Shown here: piece by piece, positions 31,950-40,079 of the stretch
Layout: each line of letters opens with the position of its first letter
How positions within the stretch are numbered: position 1 is the first letter of the stretch
IMG/VR virus record: IMGVR_UViG_3300010313_000123
Coordinates: 1-44,275 of that record
Direction: 5' to 3' (one strand)
DNA from: a virus
DNA length: 44,275 nt
Translations under genes and position numbers: made by a program
Notes under the pieces: generated by a model
Database searches by the model: none
Seen by the model: only the letters and a program-made list of their open reading frames with translations
What the model was told of the DNA's origin: nothing

Positions 31950-34223
31950 TCAACTCAAGAAATCCTCAAAATCCCCGTCATCGATTTTAAGCCTCAGTCC
32001 TGAAAAGAACCTCTTGTTTTTAACCTTGATACGGCCATGCCCAGCAGCCTCCAGTGCAGAATAGAAGTCCGTAGTGCTGCGGATATATTCATTTGTGTCA
32101 ACGCAGTAATTGCGATACGCCCGATAAAGCGAACTGGAACTCTCTCGGTAACTCGCATCAAGTTCGCATTTCTCCTCAAGAAAATGGCCAAACCAGTCGT
32201 TTTGCGCCCGGTACTCTGCTATGGCTTGCTGTACGCACTCCGGAACAGGAATTTTGTAATCCAGCGCAATGACCTTCTTAGCACCCTCGATCACCCATGC
32301 GAGAATGCTCTCGCCAGCATTTTGATAGAGGTACTCGCCGTAATTCTTGATGTCACTGCTGCCCTCAATCTTGGCGTCGAAGGGTATAACAACCAATCTG
32401 CGCCAGATACCGTCATCCGAGGCGCTGACCTTTGGCAGGTGGTTTGTATAGAGCACCAGTGTATGGCAGGGTGTAAAGCTGAACGGGTCCTTGTACTTCT
32501 TTTCGGCGAACACATCATCGGTGGAGCAAAGCTGTTTGACTGTAGAGTCATTGAGTCGAGCGCCTTCCTGTATCTCAGCAGCGATAAGTAGACGCTTGCC
32601 CTTAACCTCGGCCATTTCCGGTTTGATGTTTCGGCGGCATCCAACAGTTAGGGTATCTGCGGAGATATTGCCACTATACAGACCGAGCACACGGGAGATG
32701 GCATTCCAAAAGGTAGATTTACCGTTACGCCCACCGCCATAAGCGATGATCAGGGCTTCCACATAGACCTTGCCGATGGCGGCGAGCCCGCAGATCATTT
32801 GCACGTAGTCGATTAGCTCCTGATTGCTACAGAAGATAAGGTCCAAACTGTTCTGCCAGATCTGTTCACCCTTGGAACTGGGCGAAACGGAGGTCATTTT
32901 CGTGATGAAATCTTCTGGTGAATGCTCTCGGGCTCCGATCATCCCTTTGCGTAGATCGTAAGTAGCAGCAGGCGTACAAAGAAGAAAGCAGTCTGCATCT
33001 AAATCACGCGGCGAGATTTCCAGCATAGGACGGGACTCTTTTAGCGTCGCGGTGATATTCTTTGAATCTCGGCGACGGATGGCGAAGGACTGGTATGCTT
33101 TGGCTGAAAGAAATGCTTTGTAAGCCTCGAGCTGTGTATCGTTCATAAGTGATTCAGCCTTTGCCTTTGATGCGTTTGCTAGGATTTCCTGAGCGCCGTT
33201 TTGTGTCAGGAGCATCATTGCAGCCTGCAGATCCTTTGTGGCTTCCTCCAATTGGCGGCGGGTCAACTCATGAGCGACTGCCTGTGCGCCGGGTTCGCTT
33301 TCTTGCCAGTAATGGCTGGTGTAACGGATAAAATGGGTAGCCGGTGAATACCGTAGTTCCCCAGAGAAGTATTTTGCCAGCACCTCTGCCTGTCCTACAT
33401 CGGAGAAATCGCCTGGCATATAGGACGTCGGGTCGTTGTAGACCTCCGGAGAAACATAGCCGTCTTGCTGCTGTACCTTTGAAAAGAAGCGCTGGGCGCT
33501 GTGCCAGATGGTCATGAGCTCAGCTTCCTCAAGCGGAGGTGAGCATTTTGCAGCTTCTTCTAAAAAACACTGAAAAGCGGCATCGCTGTCGCCATACTTC
33601 TTGATGACCCGACCAGCAAAACGGGACATGGTGGCGTTGCGACTTCCTTCTGGTATGACTTGAGTGGAACGATGGCTACCGGCCATATCAGCATCGAACT
33701 CTTCGCCTTCCAGAAACTCGCTCAAGTTCATGCTGCCGGTGTAGATTTCAACTTCCGGAGAGGTAGTCCCGAAGAAGAAACGTGCAGAATCCAGCGCCTT
33801 GGTATCGAAGTACGGAAAGATGGCGTTGACCAGCTTCTTCATATCGCTGTAGCAAGCCGCGTTTGTAACGTAGTCAATGGGAAATAGTACGTGGAATTTA
33901 GGTCGAGCGGGCTTGCCGTTTTTCTCGCGCATATTGTAGCGGCTATAATGAACGGCAAAGGTGACCCCGGGAAACGCCTCAATGACGTCTGCAGGTAGCA
34001 CCCAATCCTCTGGTTGTTCTGTGTGATCATTGTCGCAGTCCACCGGTAGGCAATTGCTACCGATGTAGTTTTCACCATTCCGATAGCTGTTCCGGTACTC
34101 GGCGCACACATAGTCATGGCCAACAGCTGCGATCAGAGAACTTGCATCAGTGACCTCAACCTTGTGAGGATAGGAGCAGTTGCCGGGGTTGCCGATGAAG
34201 TCGGCGTGATAAAGAGTGAACAT
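31950..34223 (-). CDS. Phage primase-helicase (AEP-like plus D5/P4-type helicase, 757 aa)
   Basis: N-terminal archaeo-eukaryotic primase-like domain: metal-binding VDCDND (61-66), RPKFHVLFP with His111, LDSARFFFG (144-152). Linker and D5_N-type region follow. The C-terminal superfamily 3 helicase has Walker A GGGRNGKST (496-503), Walker B LLIAAEI, and the FTPCHTLVLYTNHLPKV and IWRRLVVIPF motifs. One protein primes and unwinds during phage replication. It starts at an overlapping TGATG with the upstream gene. The large inverted repeat lies just after its stop. Confidence 0.92.
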   Translation of the reverse strand: MFTLYHADFIGNPGNCSYPHKVEVTDASSLIAAVGHDYVCAEYRNSYRNGENYIGSNCLPVDCDNDHTEQPEDWVLPADVIEAFPGVTFAVHYSRYNMREKNGKPARPKFHVLFPIDYVTNAACYSDMKKLVNAIFPYFDTKALDSARFFFGTTSPEVEIYTGSMNLSEFLEGEEFDADMAGSHRSTQVIPEGSRNATMSRFAGRVIKKYGDSDAAFQCFLEEAAKCSPPLEEAELMTIWHSAQRFFSKVQQQDGYVSPEVYNDPTSYMPGDFSDVGQAEVLAKYFSGELRYSPATHFIRYTSHYWQESEPGAQAVAHELTRRQLEEATKDLQAAMMLLTQNGAQEILANASKAKAESLMNDTQLEAYKAFLSAKAYQSFAIRRRDSKNITATLKESRPMLEISPRDLDADCFLLCTPAATYDLRKGMIGAREHSPEDFITKMTSVSPSSKGEQIWQNSLDLIFCSNQELIDYVQMICGLAAIGKVYVEALIIAYGGGRNGKSTFWNAISRVLGLYSGNISADTLTVGCRRNIKPEMAEVKGKRLLIAAEIQEGARLNDSTVKQLCSTDDVFAEKKYKDPFSFTPCHTLVLYTNHLPKVSASDDGIWRRLVVIPFDAKIEGSSDIKNYGEYLYQNAGESILAWVIEGAKKVIALDYKIPVPECVQQAIAEYRAQNDWFGHFLEEKCELDASYRESSSSLYRAYRNYCVDTNEYIRSTTDFYSALEAAGHGRIKVKNKRFFSGLRLKIDDGDFEDFLS

Positions 34224-34546
34224 CAGTCGTTCACCTCCGTTGCGCCATCCTCAAGCACCTTGGTGATGAATTTGAGTGCCGTGATGATTGTTTCAAGCTC
34301 GCAGTCGCCACCGAGAGACACCTCTATACCATCTGTGCCATACGGTCCGATCAGATGCGCTTCAATATCAGTGCCTCCAGCGTTCTCGATGCGAAAGTAG
34401 GTGCGGCTGCCGTGGCCGGAGTCTCCGCCCTTATAGCCACTGGTGCCAGCCTCAACTTCGAGAACATTTGCATTGAATATGTCGCGGCTAAAAGTTGTGA
34501 TAATGGTGCCGTCGATATTTCTTTCCTTTTCTGTGATAGCGTACAT
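34223..34546 (-). CDS. Small phage protein (107 aa), unknown
   Basis: Contains a Gly-rich beta-type centre (GTSGYKGGDSGHGSRTYFRI) and GTDGIEVSLGGDCELETIIT. No family with known role recognised. It overlaps the primase-helicase start by one base and lies 3 nt after the DUF4406-like gene, so it is in the replication operon. Confidence 0.6.
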   Translation of the reverse strand: MYAITEKERNIDGTIITTFSRDIFNANVLEVEAGTSGYKGGDSGHGSRTYFRIENAGGTDIEAHLIGPYGTDGIEVSLGGDCELETIITALKFITKVLEDGATEVND

Positions 34547-34549
34547 GAT

Positions 34550-34969
34550 TTAAACCTCCTCGCAGTTTTCATTAAAGTAGCGTAAGCGGTAGTTCTTCCA
34601 CTTGGCTCTCTTGATTTCAGCCGACATACCGGCTGAGATGGTGCTGCCGAACACCCAGACCTCTGTACATTTGCTCATTAGGGCGTTGCCGAAGAATAGC
34701 CCAAGCTGGCGTTCGGCTGGAATGTCGTCGTTCAAAAACTGTGGAAATAGCAAATGCGGCGCAATGGGAATGAAGCCTTTGTCAACGGCGAAGCGGCTGT
34801 AGCGCTGTGCAGCCTTTACGTTTCCTTCTACATCTCCAGAAAAGGGAGAGCAGATATAGACAATTGGCCTGAATGCCCGAAGCGCCTGTTCTTCTTTTTC
34901 GATAGCAGACAATGCTTCGTAGGTGGTTGGGTCGTAGTAACCCTCGCTGTTAAATTTATCAATGCTCAT
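34550..34969 (-). CDS. DUF4406-like / nucleoside 2-deoxyribosyltransferase-like protein (139 aa)
   Basis: Start ATG 34969, after TGGAGGTCAAA. Core motifs IVYICSPFSGDVEGNVKAAQ, RYSRFAVDKGFIPIAPHLLF and EVWVFGSTISAGMSAEIKRA are the Rossmann-like pattern of DUF4406 and relatives of nucleoside deoxyribosyltransferases, which cleave N-glycosidic bonds of nucleosides. The actual substrate is unknown. It heads the primase operon and its ribosome binding site is predicted to be closed by leader copy B. Confidence 0.72.
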   Translation of the reverse strand: MSIDKFNSEGYYDPTTYEALSAIEKEEQALRAFRPIVYICSPFSGDVEGNVKAAQRYSRFAVDKGFIPIAPHLLFPQFLNDDIPAERQLGLFFGNALMSKCTEVWVFGSTISAGMSAEIKRAKWKNYRLRYFNENCEEV

Positions 34970-35045
34970 TTTGACCTCCAATCCGGGCGGGCTTTTTGTC
35001 CACCTCTATTACCCAATGGAGGTCAAAAATAGGTTTGAACGAAAA
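34969..35045 (-). promoter_or_regulatory. Three-copy leader element, copy B (primase operon)
   Basis: On the - strand TTTTCGTTCAAA (35045-35034), ten variable bases, ACCTCCATTGGGT (35023-35011). TTTTGACCTCCA (35028-35017) is perfectly complementary over 12 bp to TGGAGGTCAAAA (34980-34969), which includes the Shine-Dalgarno and the A of the start codon of the DUF4406-like gene. An inner GGTGG/CCGCC hairpin (35004-34986) lies between the arms. Confidence 0.7.
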
Positions 35046-35049
35046 AGGC

Positions 35050-36990
35050 TCAATCTTTTTTATAAAAATCTGTCTCATAGCCATCGGCGCGGAGCAGCAG
35101 TCCTTTAGCCCAAGACGGTGTCAGGCCCATCTGTTCACAGACAGCTTTCAGAGACACTCGTGGATCAGCTTCGATGACGATTTCGTCGTGGATGTGCATG
35201 ACGATGGAGCAGTGCCGGAGCGTTTGCATGGCGGTGCAGAGGATGTCGCGGGCAGTTGCCTGCACAATGTTTTCCACGAACTTTGGCCCGTAGGAATCCA
35301 GTCGCTCCCATTTCTTTGTGGCACCGACACCCTCGTAGGTGATGCACTGCCCACCGAACTTGTTTTCACCGATCCGCGGTTTCACATAGGCAAGCCGCCT
35401 GCCGGAAGGAAGCGTAATGAAAAGAATCCCGCTCTGGCATGAGAAAGTGATCCCATGTGTCGAGTTGGTGCGTTTATATCGGACTACCTCCATAGCGGCC
35501 TTGTCCACATCCCGCCAGAACTTAACGATGTTCGGATTGGATTGCCGCCAAGCATCGACCAGCGGAGGGAGTTCATCCTCATCAAGTCCCATATCAAGAG
35601 CGCCCATTGCTTTGAGAGCACCTACAGATCCGCCATAACCGAGCGCCAATTCTGCAATCTTACCTTTTTGACGAAGGTGACCGTTGATTCCATGCTTCTC
35701 GACCGGCACCTTGAACATCTGCGATGCGGAAGCGCAGTAGATGTCGCCGCTCTTGGCAAAGACGTCCTGTCGCCACTGTTCACCAGCCAGCCACGCTATG
35801 ACGCGGGCTTCAATGGCGCTGAAATCCGATACGATGAACTTGGCACCGGTTCTTGGTACGAAGGCAGTGCGGATAAGCTGCGACAGCGTGTCCGGCACAT
35901 CCTCGTAGAGCATTTCAAGTGCATCAAAATCACCGGATCGCACAAGGGCGCGGGCTTCGGCCAAGTCCTCCAGATGATTCTGAGGGAGGTTTTGCATCTG
36001 AATAAGCCTGCCTGCCCAGCGACCGGTTCGATTAGCACCGAAAAATTGAAACATCCCACGGGCGCGACCATCGGTACAGACTGCATTCTCCATTGACTGA
36101 TACTTCCGAACCGATGACTTGGCAAGCTGCTGACGGAGTGAGAGGACGTCTGCAAGATCCGGAGGTGCCGTTTTTAATAACTCGGCGACAACCTTTTTCC
36201 CAAGTGTATCTGTCTCCATGCCATTATCGGCAAGCCACTGCTTCATTTGCTGTACCGAATTCGGATTTTCAAGTTCTGTCAGGTGTTTCATCGCGGTGGA
36301 AAGCTCTGACCGGGAGCGACCATCCATTGCGATAGCCTCTTGCACCAGTGTCATATCCAGCGCAACGCCTCGGTCATTGATCTCCTGGTCGAGGTGGTAT
36401 TCGTCCCAGATACGATCATGAACCGGGAACTTAGCGAGCTTTTCTTGAATAGACATTTCTGATTCAACATCTCGAGCGTTATATTTCTTAAACGCCGACC
36501 ATTTATCAGGTGCGTGATAGGGGTGATTCCGGCTGCGCAGACCGTTGGATTTCGTTGGAGCACAAGGCTGACAGAAGTATTTGATTAGATCCTTACCTTC
36601 GGTGAGTTTCTGCTTGTCCAGCTTAAGTACCGAGCCGACGCCTTCCAGCGACAGAGGCAGCCCCATCGTCGCTGCCCATACCATTGAACATTTCCATGAG
36701 GCAGGGTTGATGTATTCACCGGTAGGGAGTCCAAGAAAGCGAGACAGGCAGATCCGTTCAAAGTTTGCGTTGAACGCCCATTTGATCACCGTTTCATCCA
36801 TGAGTGCGGCGATAACATCGCTGGGCAGCTTCTCCCCGCTGACAAGGTCAACGACCTGGACATTACCGCCGTCAATGCTGTAGCTGAAAAGAAGTATCTC
36901 GAAATCCGGTGACTCCACATAGTGATACACACCTGCTTTGGCGAGATTGGTGCTGCTATAGGTTTCAATATCTATTGAGAGTGTTCTCAT
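35050..36990 (-). CDS. Family A DNA polymerase (646 aa)
   Basis: N-terminal 3'-5' exonuclease domain (SIDIETYSS with Asp7/Glu9; NANFERICLSRFLG; YNARDVESEM). Polymerase domain: motif A VSDFSAIEARVIAWL (Asp389), O-helix RQKGKIAELALGYGG (440-454), motif C HDE (601-603). Short phage-type Pol A lacking the 5' nuclease domain; replicates phage DNA with the primase-helicase. ATG 36990 follows AAGGATGG, which itself can pair with TCCTT just upstream. Confidence 0.95.
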   Translation of the reverse strand: MRTLSIDIETYSSTNLAKAGVYHYVESPDFEILLFSYSIDGGNVQVVDLVSGEKLPSDVIAALMDETVIKWAFNANFERICLSRFLGLPTGEYINPASWKCSMVWAATMGLPLSLEGVGSVLKLDKQKLTEGKDLIKYFCQPCAPTKSNGLRSRNHPYHAPDKWSAFKKYNARDVESEMSIQEKLAKFPVHDRIWDEYHLDQEINDRGVALDMTLVQEAIAMDGRSRSELSTAMKHLTELENPNSVQQMKQWLADNGMETDTLGKKVVAELLKTAPPDLADVLSLRQQLAKSSVRKYQSMENAVCTDGRARGMFQFFGANRTGRWAGRLIQMQNLPQNHLEDLAEARALVRSGDFDALEMLYEDVPDTLSQLIRTAFVPRTGAKFIVSDFSAIEARVIAWLAGEQWRQDVFAKSGDIYCASASQMFKVPVEKHGINGHLRQKGKIAELALGYGGSVGALKAMGALDMGLDEDELPPLVDAWRQSNPNIVKFWRDVDKAAMEVVRYKRTNSTHGITFSCQSGILFITLPSGRRLAYVKPRIGENKFGGQCITYEGVGATKKWERLDSYGPKFVENIVQATARDILCTAMQTLRHCSIVMHIHDEIVIEADPRVSLKAVCEQMGLTPSWAKGLLLRADGYETDFYKKD

Positions 36991-37014
36991 AGTTGACCAT
37001 CCTTTTTATAAGGA

Positions 37015-37043
37015 ACGGCGGTAAAGAAGTTCTCTACCGCCGT
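37015..37043 (-). promoter_or_regulatory. Hairpin between small membrane gene and DNA polymerase gene
   Basis: On the - strand ACGGCGGTA (37043-37035) pairs with TACCGCCGT (37023-37015) over 9 bp with an 11-nt loop. No U-run follows, so it may be an mRNA-processing or stabilising structure rather than a terminator. A small TCCTT/AAGGA hairpin over the polymerase ribosome binding site follows. Confidence 0.5.
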
Positions 37044-37053
37044 CCACAGTTTT

Positions 37054-37227
37054 TTACTTGAAGTCACGCATCCGTTTTTCGTGATACTCTTTATCACGAG
37101 CTTCGCGTTCTTCGTCGCGTTTTGCTCTCTTGCGATCGCCTCGAATGCTCTGAACCATTGAGACCAGGAACGTGACACAGAGAACTGAATACAATCCCAA
37201 AAGGATGTTTAATAAAATCGTTGTCAT
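37054..37227 (-). CDS. Small membrane protein (57 aa)
   Basis: ATG 37227, AAGGAAGGGTGG upstream. One N-terminal membrane helix (ILLNILLGLYSVLCVTFLVS) followed by a strongly charged tail (RGDRKRAKRDEEREARDKEY). The N-terminus has no cleavage signal, so it would stay anchored with a cytoplasmic basic/acidic helix. It sits inside the replication operon between the DUF2815 and polymerase genes. Possible roles are membrane attachment of replication or superinfection control; both are guesses. Confidence 0.7.
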   Translation of the reverse strand: MTTILLNILLGLYSVLCVTFLVSMVQSIRGDRKRAKRDEEREARDKEYHEKRMRDFK

Positions 37228-37244
37228 TGGTTTACCACCCTTCC

Positions 37245-37820
37245 TTAAGACAGAAAGTCATCGTCATCGTCTGTAGCGAAATCGGACTCAGCACTAACCT
37301 TGCCACCGAGAGGCTCACCATCGCGTACTTTCTGCAGGTTGTTCAGACCGCAAGCGATGCCTTTGTTGCCGTTTGAATTGAAGGCATAGAAGCTGATGCT
37401 GGCCCTACCATACACGCCGGAGTAAACCTCGGAGCGGGTCAGAACAGGATTGCGATCAACGTCCACGATGCCGGGAGCGGTAGCTGAATTGGCGTTGATG
37501 AAGTATGCATTGGCGTAGGCCGGGTCATCAGGACGCTCGCTGTCGCCGTCTCTGAGCGGTGTCTTTATTGCTGCCATTGGGGGCACGGACTTGCCGCTAC
37601 CCTTGAGCTTGGCTTCGCCTTCGTGATAAGCAGCCTCAATAGCCGCCTTGATCTTTGCGACGGTTTTGGTATCGGACTTCGGTATAATGAGCGAAACAGA
37701 GAACTTAGGAGTGCCGCCGTTGATACTCTTAGCCTCCCAGATGTTTGCATAGCTCCAACGGGTGTCGGGTCCAGTGATAACCTTCATTGGGTTGTTGGCT
37801 TTGTTTGTGTTGTTATTCAT
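37245..37820 (-). CDS. DUF2815 ssDNA-binding-like protein (191 aa)
   Basis: Start ATG 37820, 8 nt after GGAGGA. Motifs typical of DUF2815: VITGPDTRWSYANIWEAKSI, KFSVSLIIPKSDTKTVAKIK, PGIVDVDRNPVLTRSEVYSG, YGRASISFYAFNSNGNKGIA, and an acidic tail DDDDDFLS as in single-strand binding proteins. Likely the phage SSB. It overlaps the DUF2800 gene by 8 nt. Confidence 0.88.
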   Translation of the reverse strand: MNNNTNKANNPMKVITGPDTRWSYANIWEAKSINGGTPKFSVSLIIPKSDTKTVAKIKAAIEAAYHEGEAKLKGSGKSVPPMAAIKTPLRDGDSERPDDPAYANAYFINANSATAPGIVDVDRNPVLTRSEVYSGVYGRASISFYAFNSNGNKGIACGLNNLQKVRDGEPLGGKVSAESDFATDDDDDFLS

Positions 37821-38952
37821 AATTGTTTTCCTCCATAAAATCATTTTTGGCTGTGTTCATGACCGGGCGTTTGTCGCTCTCCGGTACAAGTGTGGGTTTA
37901 CCTTGCGGCTTTTCAATGTAGGCCGCTAGGAGTTCATCAAAGCGGGATTTGCCGAGCAGTTTCTGCATGGCAGTGACGCCGAGGACCTTGTGGTCATATG
38001 GGTCATAACCTGCGCCGCTTACTGTGTTGGCGACTGCTGTTTCATTGGTGTACTTACGATTGGACCGGCCTTCGACCAACTTCCAACCGTTCCATTCCTT
38101 GCCGCTGATGGCCTGCTGCAGGGCATATTCCTTGATGTCAGTAGCCCACGCCACAAGGTCATCGACTCTTGTAAGGATTTCTTCGATTTCCTCGTCAGTT
38201 AGTAGAGGCGGCAGTTTGAAGTCATAGCGTGCAAGCTCCATGTTGGCATCGGCTCTGGCGCGGCAGTCGTGCTTTGCCTTGCAGAAACCACACCATTCAC
38301 CGCAGAGAAAGTTGCCGTCACCGGCGAAAGCAAGATCGGCAGTAGGTTTGAGCACCTCGTCTGCCCAGCGGTAAAGCTCATCTTTTGAGAGCTCATAGGT
38401 GCTGACGTTATCGCGTCGAGGCTGATAAATGGTCATGCGAACGGTGTCAATGTCGTAGATTCCGTCGAACAGCTCCAGGGCACCAAGGGCGTAACACTGC
38501 ATTTGCGGATTCTTTTCCGCGCTTACAAAAATTCCCATTCCGTGTTTGTAGTCGCATATCAGCAAAGTACCGTCCGCGATAATGATGCAGTCGGCGGTTC
38601 CAAATCCAGACTCCACCCAGCGAGAGAAGTCCACACGCTGTTCGATCAAAACTACCGGGTCAGCGCAGTTTTGCTTGGCTGCTTCAACGTGTTCAAGGAT
38701 GTAGGCAACGTAGCTAGAAGCGCAGTCGGCCATTTCTTCGTTGAACCAGGTAAGGTTTTTGGTCGGATCCTTTGCCTCCATGCCCAGAGCCTGACGGAGT
38801 TTGTACTCGCAAAGTTCGTGGGCGTCCGTGCCTTCAGCAGCGTAATTGCTGCCCTTATCGTCGTAGCTCTCACAGAGTCGAGCACTTGGAGGGCAGCGAA
38901 GCCAGCGTTCGGAGCTGGATGCTGAGAGAAGTGCGTGTCCTTTAGCTGGCAT
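37813..38952 (-). CDS. DUF2800 protein, PD-(D/E)XK exonuclease-like (379 aa)
   Basis: Begins MPAKGHALLSASSSERWLRC PPSARLCE (shown in two parts), the DUF2800 signature. Nuclease-type motifs: GFGTADCIIIADGTLLICDYKHG (here as GTADCIIIADG and ICDYKHG) and an iron-sulphur-like cysteine set CGEWCGFCKAKHDC. Related to RecB/Cas4-type nucleases. With DUF2815 it forms a standard recombination/replication pair in Bacillota phages. Confidence 0.88.
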   Translation of the reverse strand: MPAKGHALLSASSSERWLRCPPSARLCESYDDKGSNYAAEGTDAHELCEYKLRQALGMEAKDPTKNLTWFNEEMADCASSYVAYILEHVEAAKQNCADPVVLIEQRVDFSRWVESGFGTADCIIIADGTLLICDYKHGMGIFVSAEKNPQMQCYALGALELFDGIYDIDTVRMTIYQPRRDNVSTYELSKDELYRWADEVLKPTADLAFAGDGNFLCGEWCGFCKAKHDCRARADANMELARYDFKLPPLLTDEEIEEILTRVDDLVAWATDIKEYALQQAISGKEWNGWKLVEGRSNRKYTNETAVANTVSGAGYDPYDHKVLGVTAMQKLLGKSRFDELLAAYIEKPQGKPTLVPESDKRPVMNTAKNDFMEENNYE

Positions 38953-39253
38953 CGTTCAGTCCCTCCACATCTGCAAGCAGTGCTTTATAGTTGGCCGGGT
39001 CAATACCGGACAGCTTATCAGCACCGTACTTCTGGAGCAGAGAGCGAATCTGAGCGGTGAATCCAGCGCGGGACTTGTTCGCAAGGATTGCTCTAACCGC
39101 TTCCAGCGTAAGTACCGGTTCGGTGGGTGTAGGTTCTGGCGCTGGTTCATTGGTGCTGAACTGCTCAGCTAGCCAATTTGCGGCTTCGTTAATAGCTGCA
39201 GCTGCGCTGCGTAGTTCTTCGATGGTCATGGCCAGGTCGCTCATATTGCTCAT
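38942..39253 (-). CDS. Small phage protein (103 aa), unknown
   Basis: MSNMSDLAMTIEELRSAAAA, INEAANWLAEQFST, a Pro/Glu linker, then LEAVRAILANKSRAGFTAQI, RSLLQKYGADKLSGID. Recurrent clostridial phage protein preceding DUF2800; helical N-terminus and a C-terminal SAP- or lid-like helical domain. Function unknown. It overlaps both neighbours. Confidence 0.68.
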   Translation of the reverse strand: MSNMSDLAMTIEELRSAAAAINEAANWLAEQFSTNEPAPEPTPTEPVLTLEAVRAILANKSRAGFTAQIRSLLQKYGADKLSGIDPANYKALLADVEGLNDAS

Positions 39254-39404
39254 GTGCTATTCCTCCTTCCTTGGATTGGCTCTGTCCGGCGAGCAAGGTC
39301 AATTTTCTTGCCAGCCGCATGGATACAACGCTGATCGCAGTAAGAACATCTACGAGTTCATCATCTGCAGCGCAGCTCTGTGGTCTTGTCTGTGCCTTTT
39401 GCAT
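39189..39404 (-). CDS. Small phage protein heading the early operon (71 aa)
   Basis: Start ATG 39404, 6 nt after AAGGAGGTG. The first 45 residues (ELVDVLTAISVVSMRLARKL, TLLAGQSQSKEGG) are conserved-looking and helical. The last 20 residues run 65 nt into the next gene in another frame and look non-conserved (HDHRRTTQRSCSY). Unknown function. Its ribosome binding site is predicted to be closed by leader copy C. Confidence 0.6.
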   Translation of the reverse strand: MQKAQTRPQSCAADDELVDVLTAISVVSMRLARKLTLLAGQSQSKEGGIAHEQYERPGHDHRRTTQRSCSY

Positions 39405-39487
39405 TTCTTTCACCTCCTTGGAAGGAGCGCTTGTCGTTTTGCTCTTTCCACTACCCAATGGAGGTGAGAATGGTGTTTGAACGAAAA
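39405..39487 (-). promoter_or_regulatory. Three-copy leader element, copy C (early operon)
   Basis: On the - strand TTTTCGTTCAAA (39487-39476), ten variable bases, ACCTCCATTGGGT (39465-39453). CACCTCC (39466-39460) pairs with GGAGGTG (39417-39411), and after a 2-nt bulge TTCT (39470-39467) pairs with AGAA (39408-39405) up to the base before ATG 39404. Between them TGGAAAGAGC (39450-39441) and GCTCCTTCCA (39428-39419) form a 9-of-10-bp inner hairpin. Confidence 0.65.
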
Positions 39488-39490
39488 TCA

Positions 39491-39534
39491 GGAAAAAAGA
39501 TTTTCTCCGGCCACCAATTTTGGCAGCCGGAGAA
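39491..39534 (-). terminator. Rho-independent terminator after the sigma-like gene
   Basis: On the - strand TTCTCCGGC (39534-39526) pairs with GCCGGAGAA (39511-39503), with an inner CCAAAATTGG, then AATCTTTTTTCC. It lies 15 nt after the sigma-like gene and 4 nt before leader copy C. Confidence 0.85.
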
Positions 39535-39548
39535 GGATGGACAAGAGA

Positions 39549-40076
39549 TTAGATGTAGTCGCGTAGGAGTTCCCGCAATGCATCAAAAGCTTTTTTCTTC
39601 TTGTAGTTGATGGTTGATTGCCGAGAGATACCCATTATGGCTGCTATTTCGCGTTCAGACTTTTCCTGAAGTAGAAGCTTGCAGATGCGGCGACCGTCGG
39701 GATCAAGCTCGTCCAATTTGCAGATAAGGGTGTTAAGTAGTTCGCGTTCCTCTAAGATGGACTGAGCGCTGGGAGTATCGTCCGCCAAGTCATCGAGCCA
39801 GCTCTTTTCGTTGCCGTCCTCGTCAGTAACGGTGTAATCAAGGGAAAGCTCATCGCCAGCCTTGTGAAAACGGCAGGTCCAACAATCCATATCACAAAGG
39901 TACCGCTTGTTTGCTGGGCAGACACAGCGGCCGTGCTCCTGTTGCCTGCGGCGATAGGCATTGATATCGCGGTAATAGTTGTCGTAGTCGGTCTTGCTGA
40001 CTGGCACCCACTGGTGAAGGTCCTTGAGGTAGATTTTGCGTTCGTTGGATTGGTTCTGATTGTCGTGCTTTGACAT
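39549..40076 (-). CDS. Sigma-70 region-4-like phage regulator (175 aa)
   Basis: N-terminal basic region with a cysteine cluster (RCVCPANKRYLCDMDCWTCR, residues about 50-69) that may bind zinc. C-terminal half resembles sigma factor region 4: LLNTLICKLDELDPDGRRIC, KLLLQEKSEREIAAIMGISR, QSTINYKKKKAFDALRELL. First gene of the phage - strand block, its own transcription unit (terminator after it), with the Shine-Dalgarno GGAGGAA locked in a 13-bp hairpin. Candidate for recognising phage-specific promoters. Confidence 0.8.
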   Translation of the reverse strand: MSKHDNQNQSNERKIYLKDLHQWVPVSKTDYDNYYRDINAYRRRQQEHGRCVCPANKRYLCDMDCWTCRFHKAGDELSLDYTVTDEDGNEKSWLDDLADDTPSAQSILEERELLNTLICKLDELDPDGRRICKLLLQEKSEREIAAIMGISRQSTINYKKKKAFDALRELLRDYI

Positions 40077-40079
40077 AAA

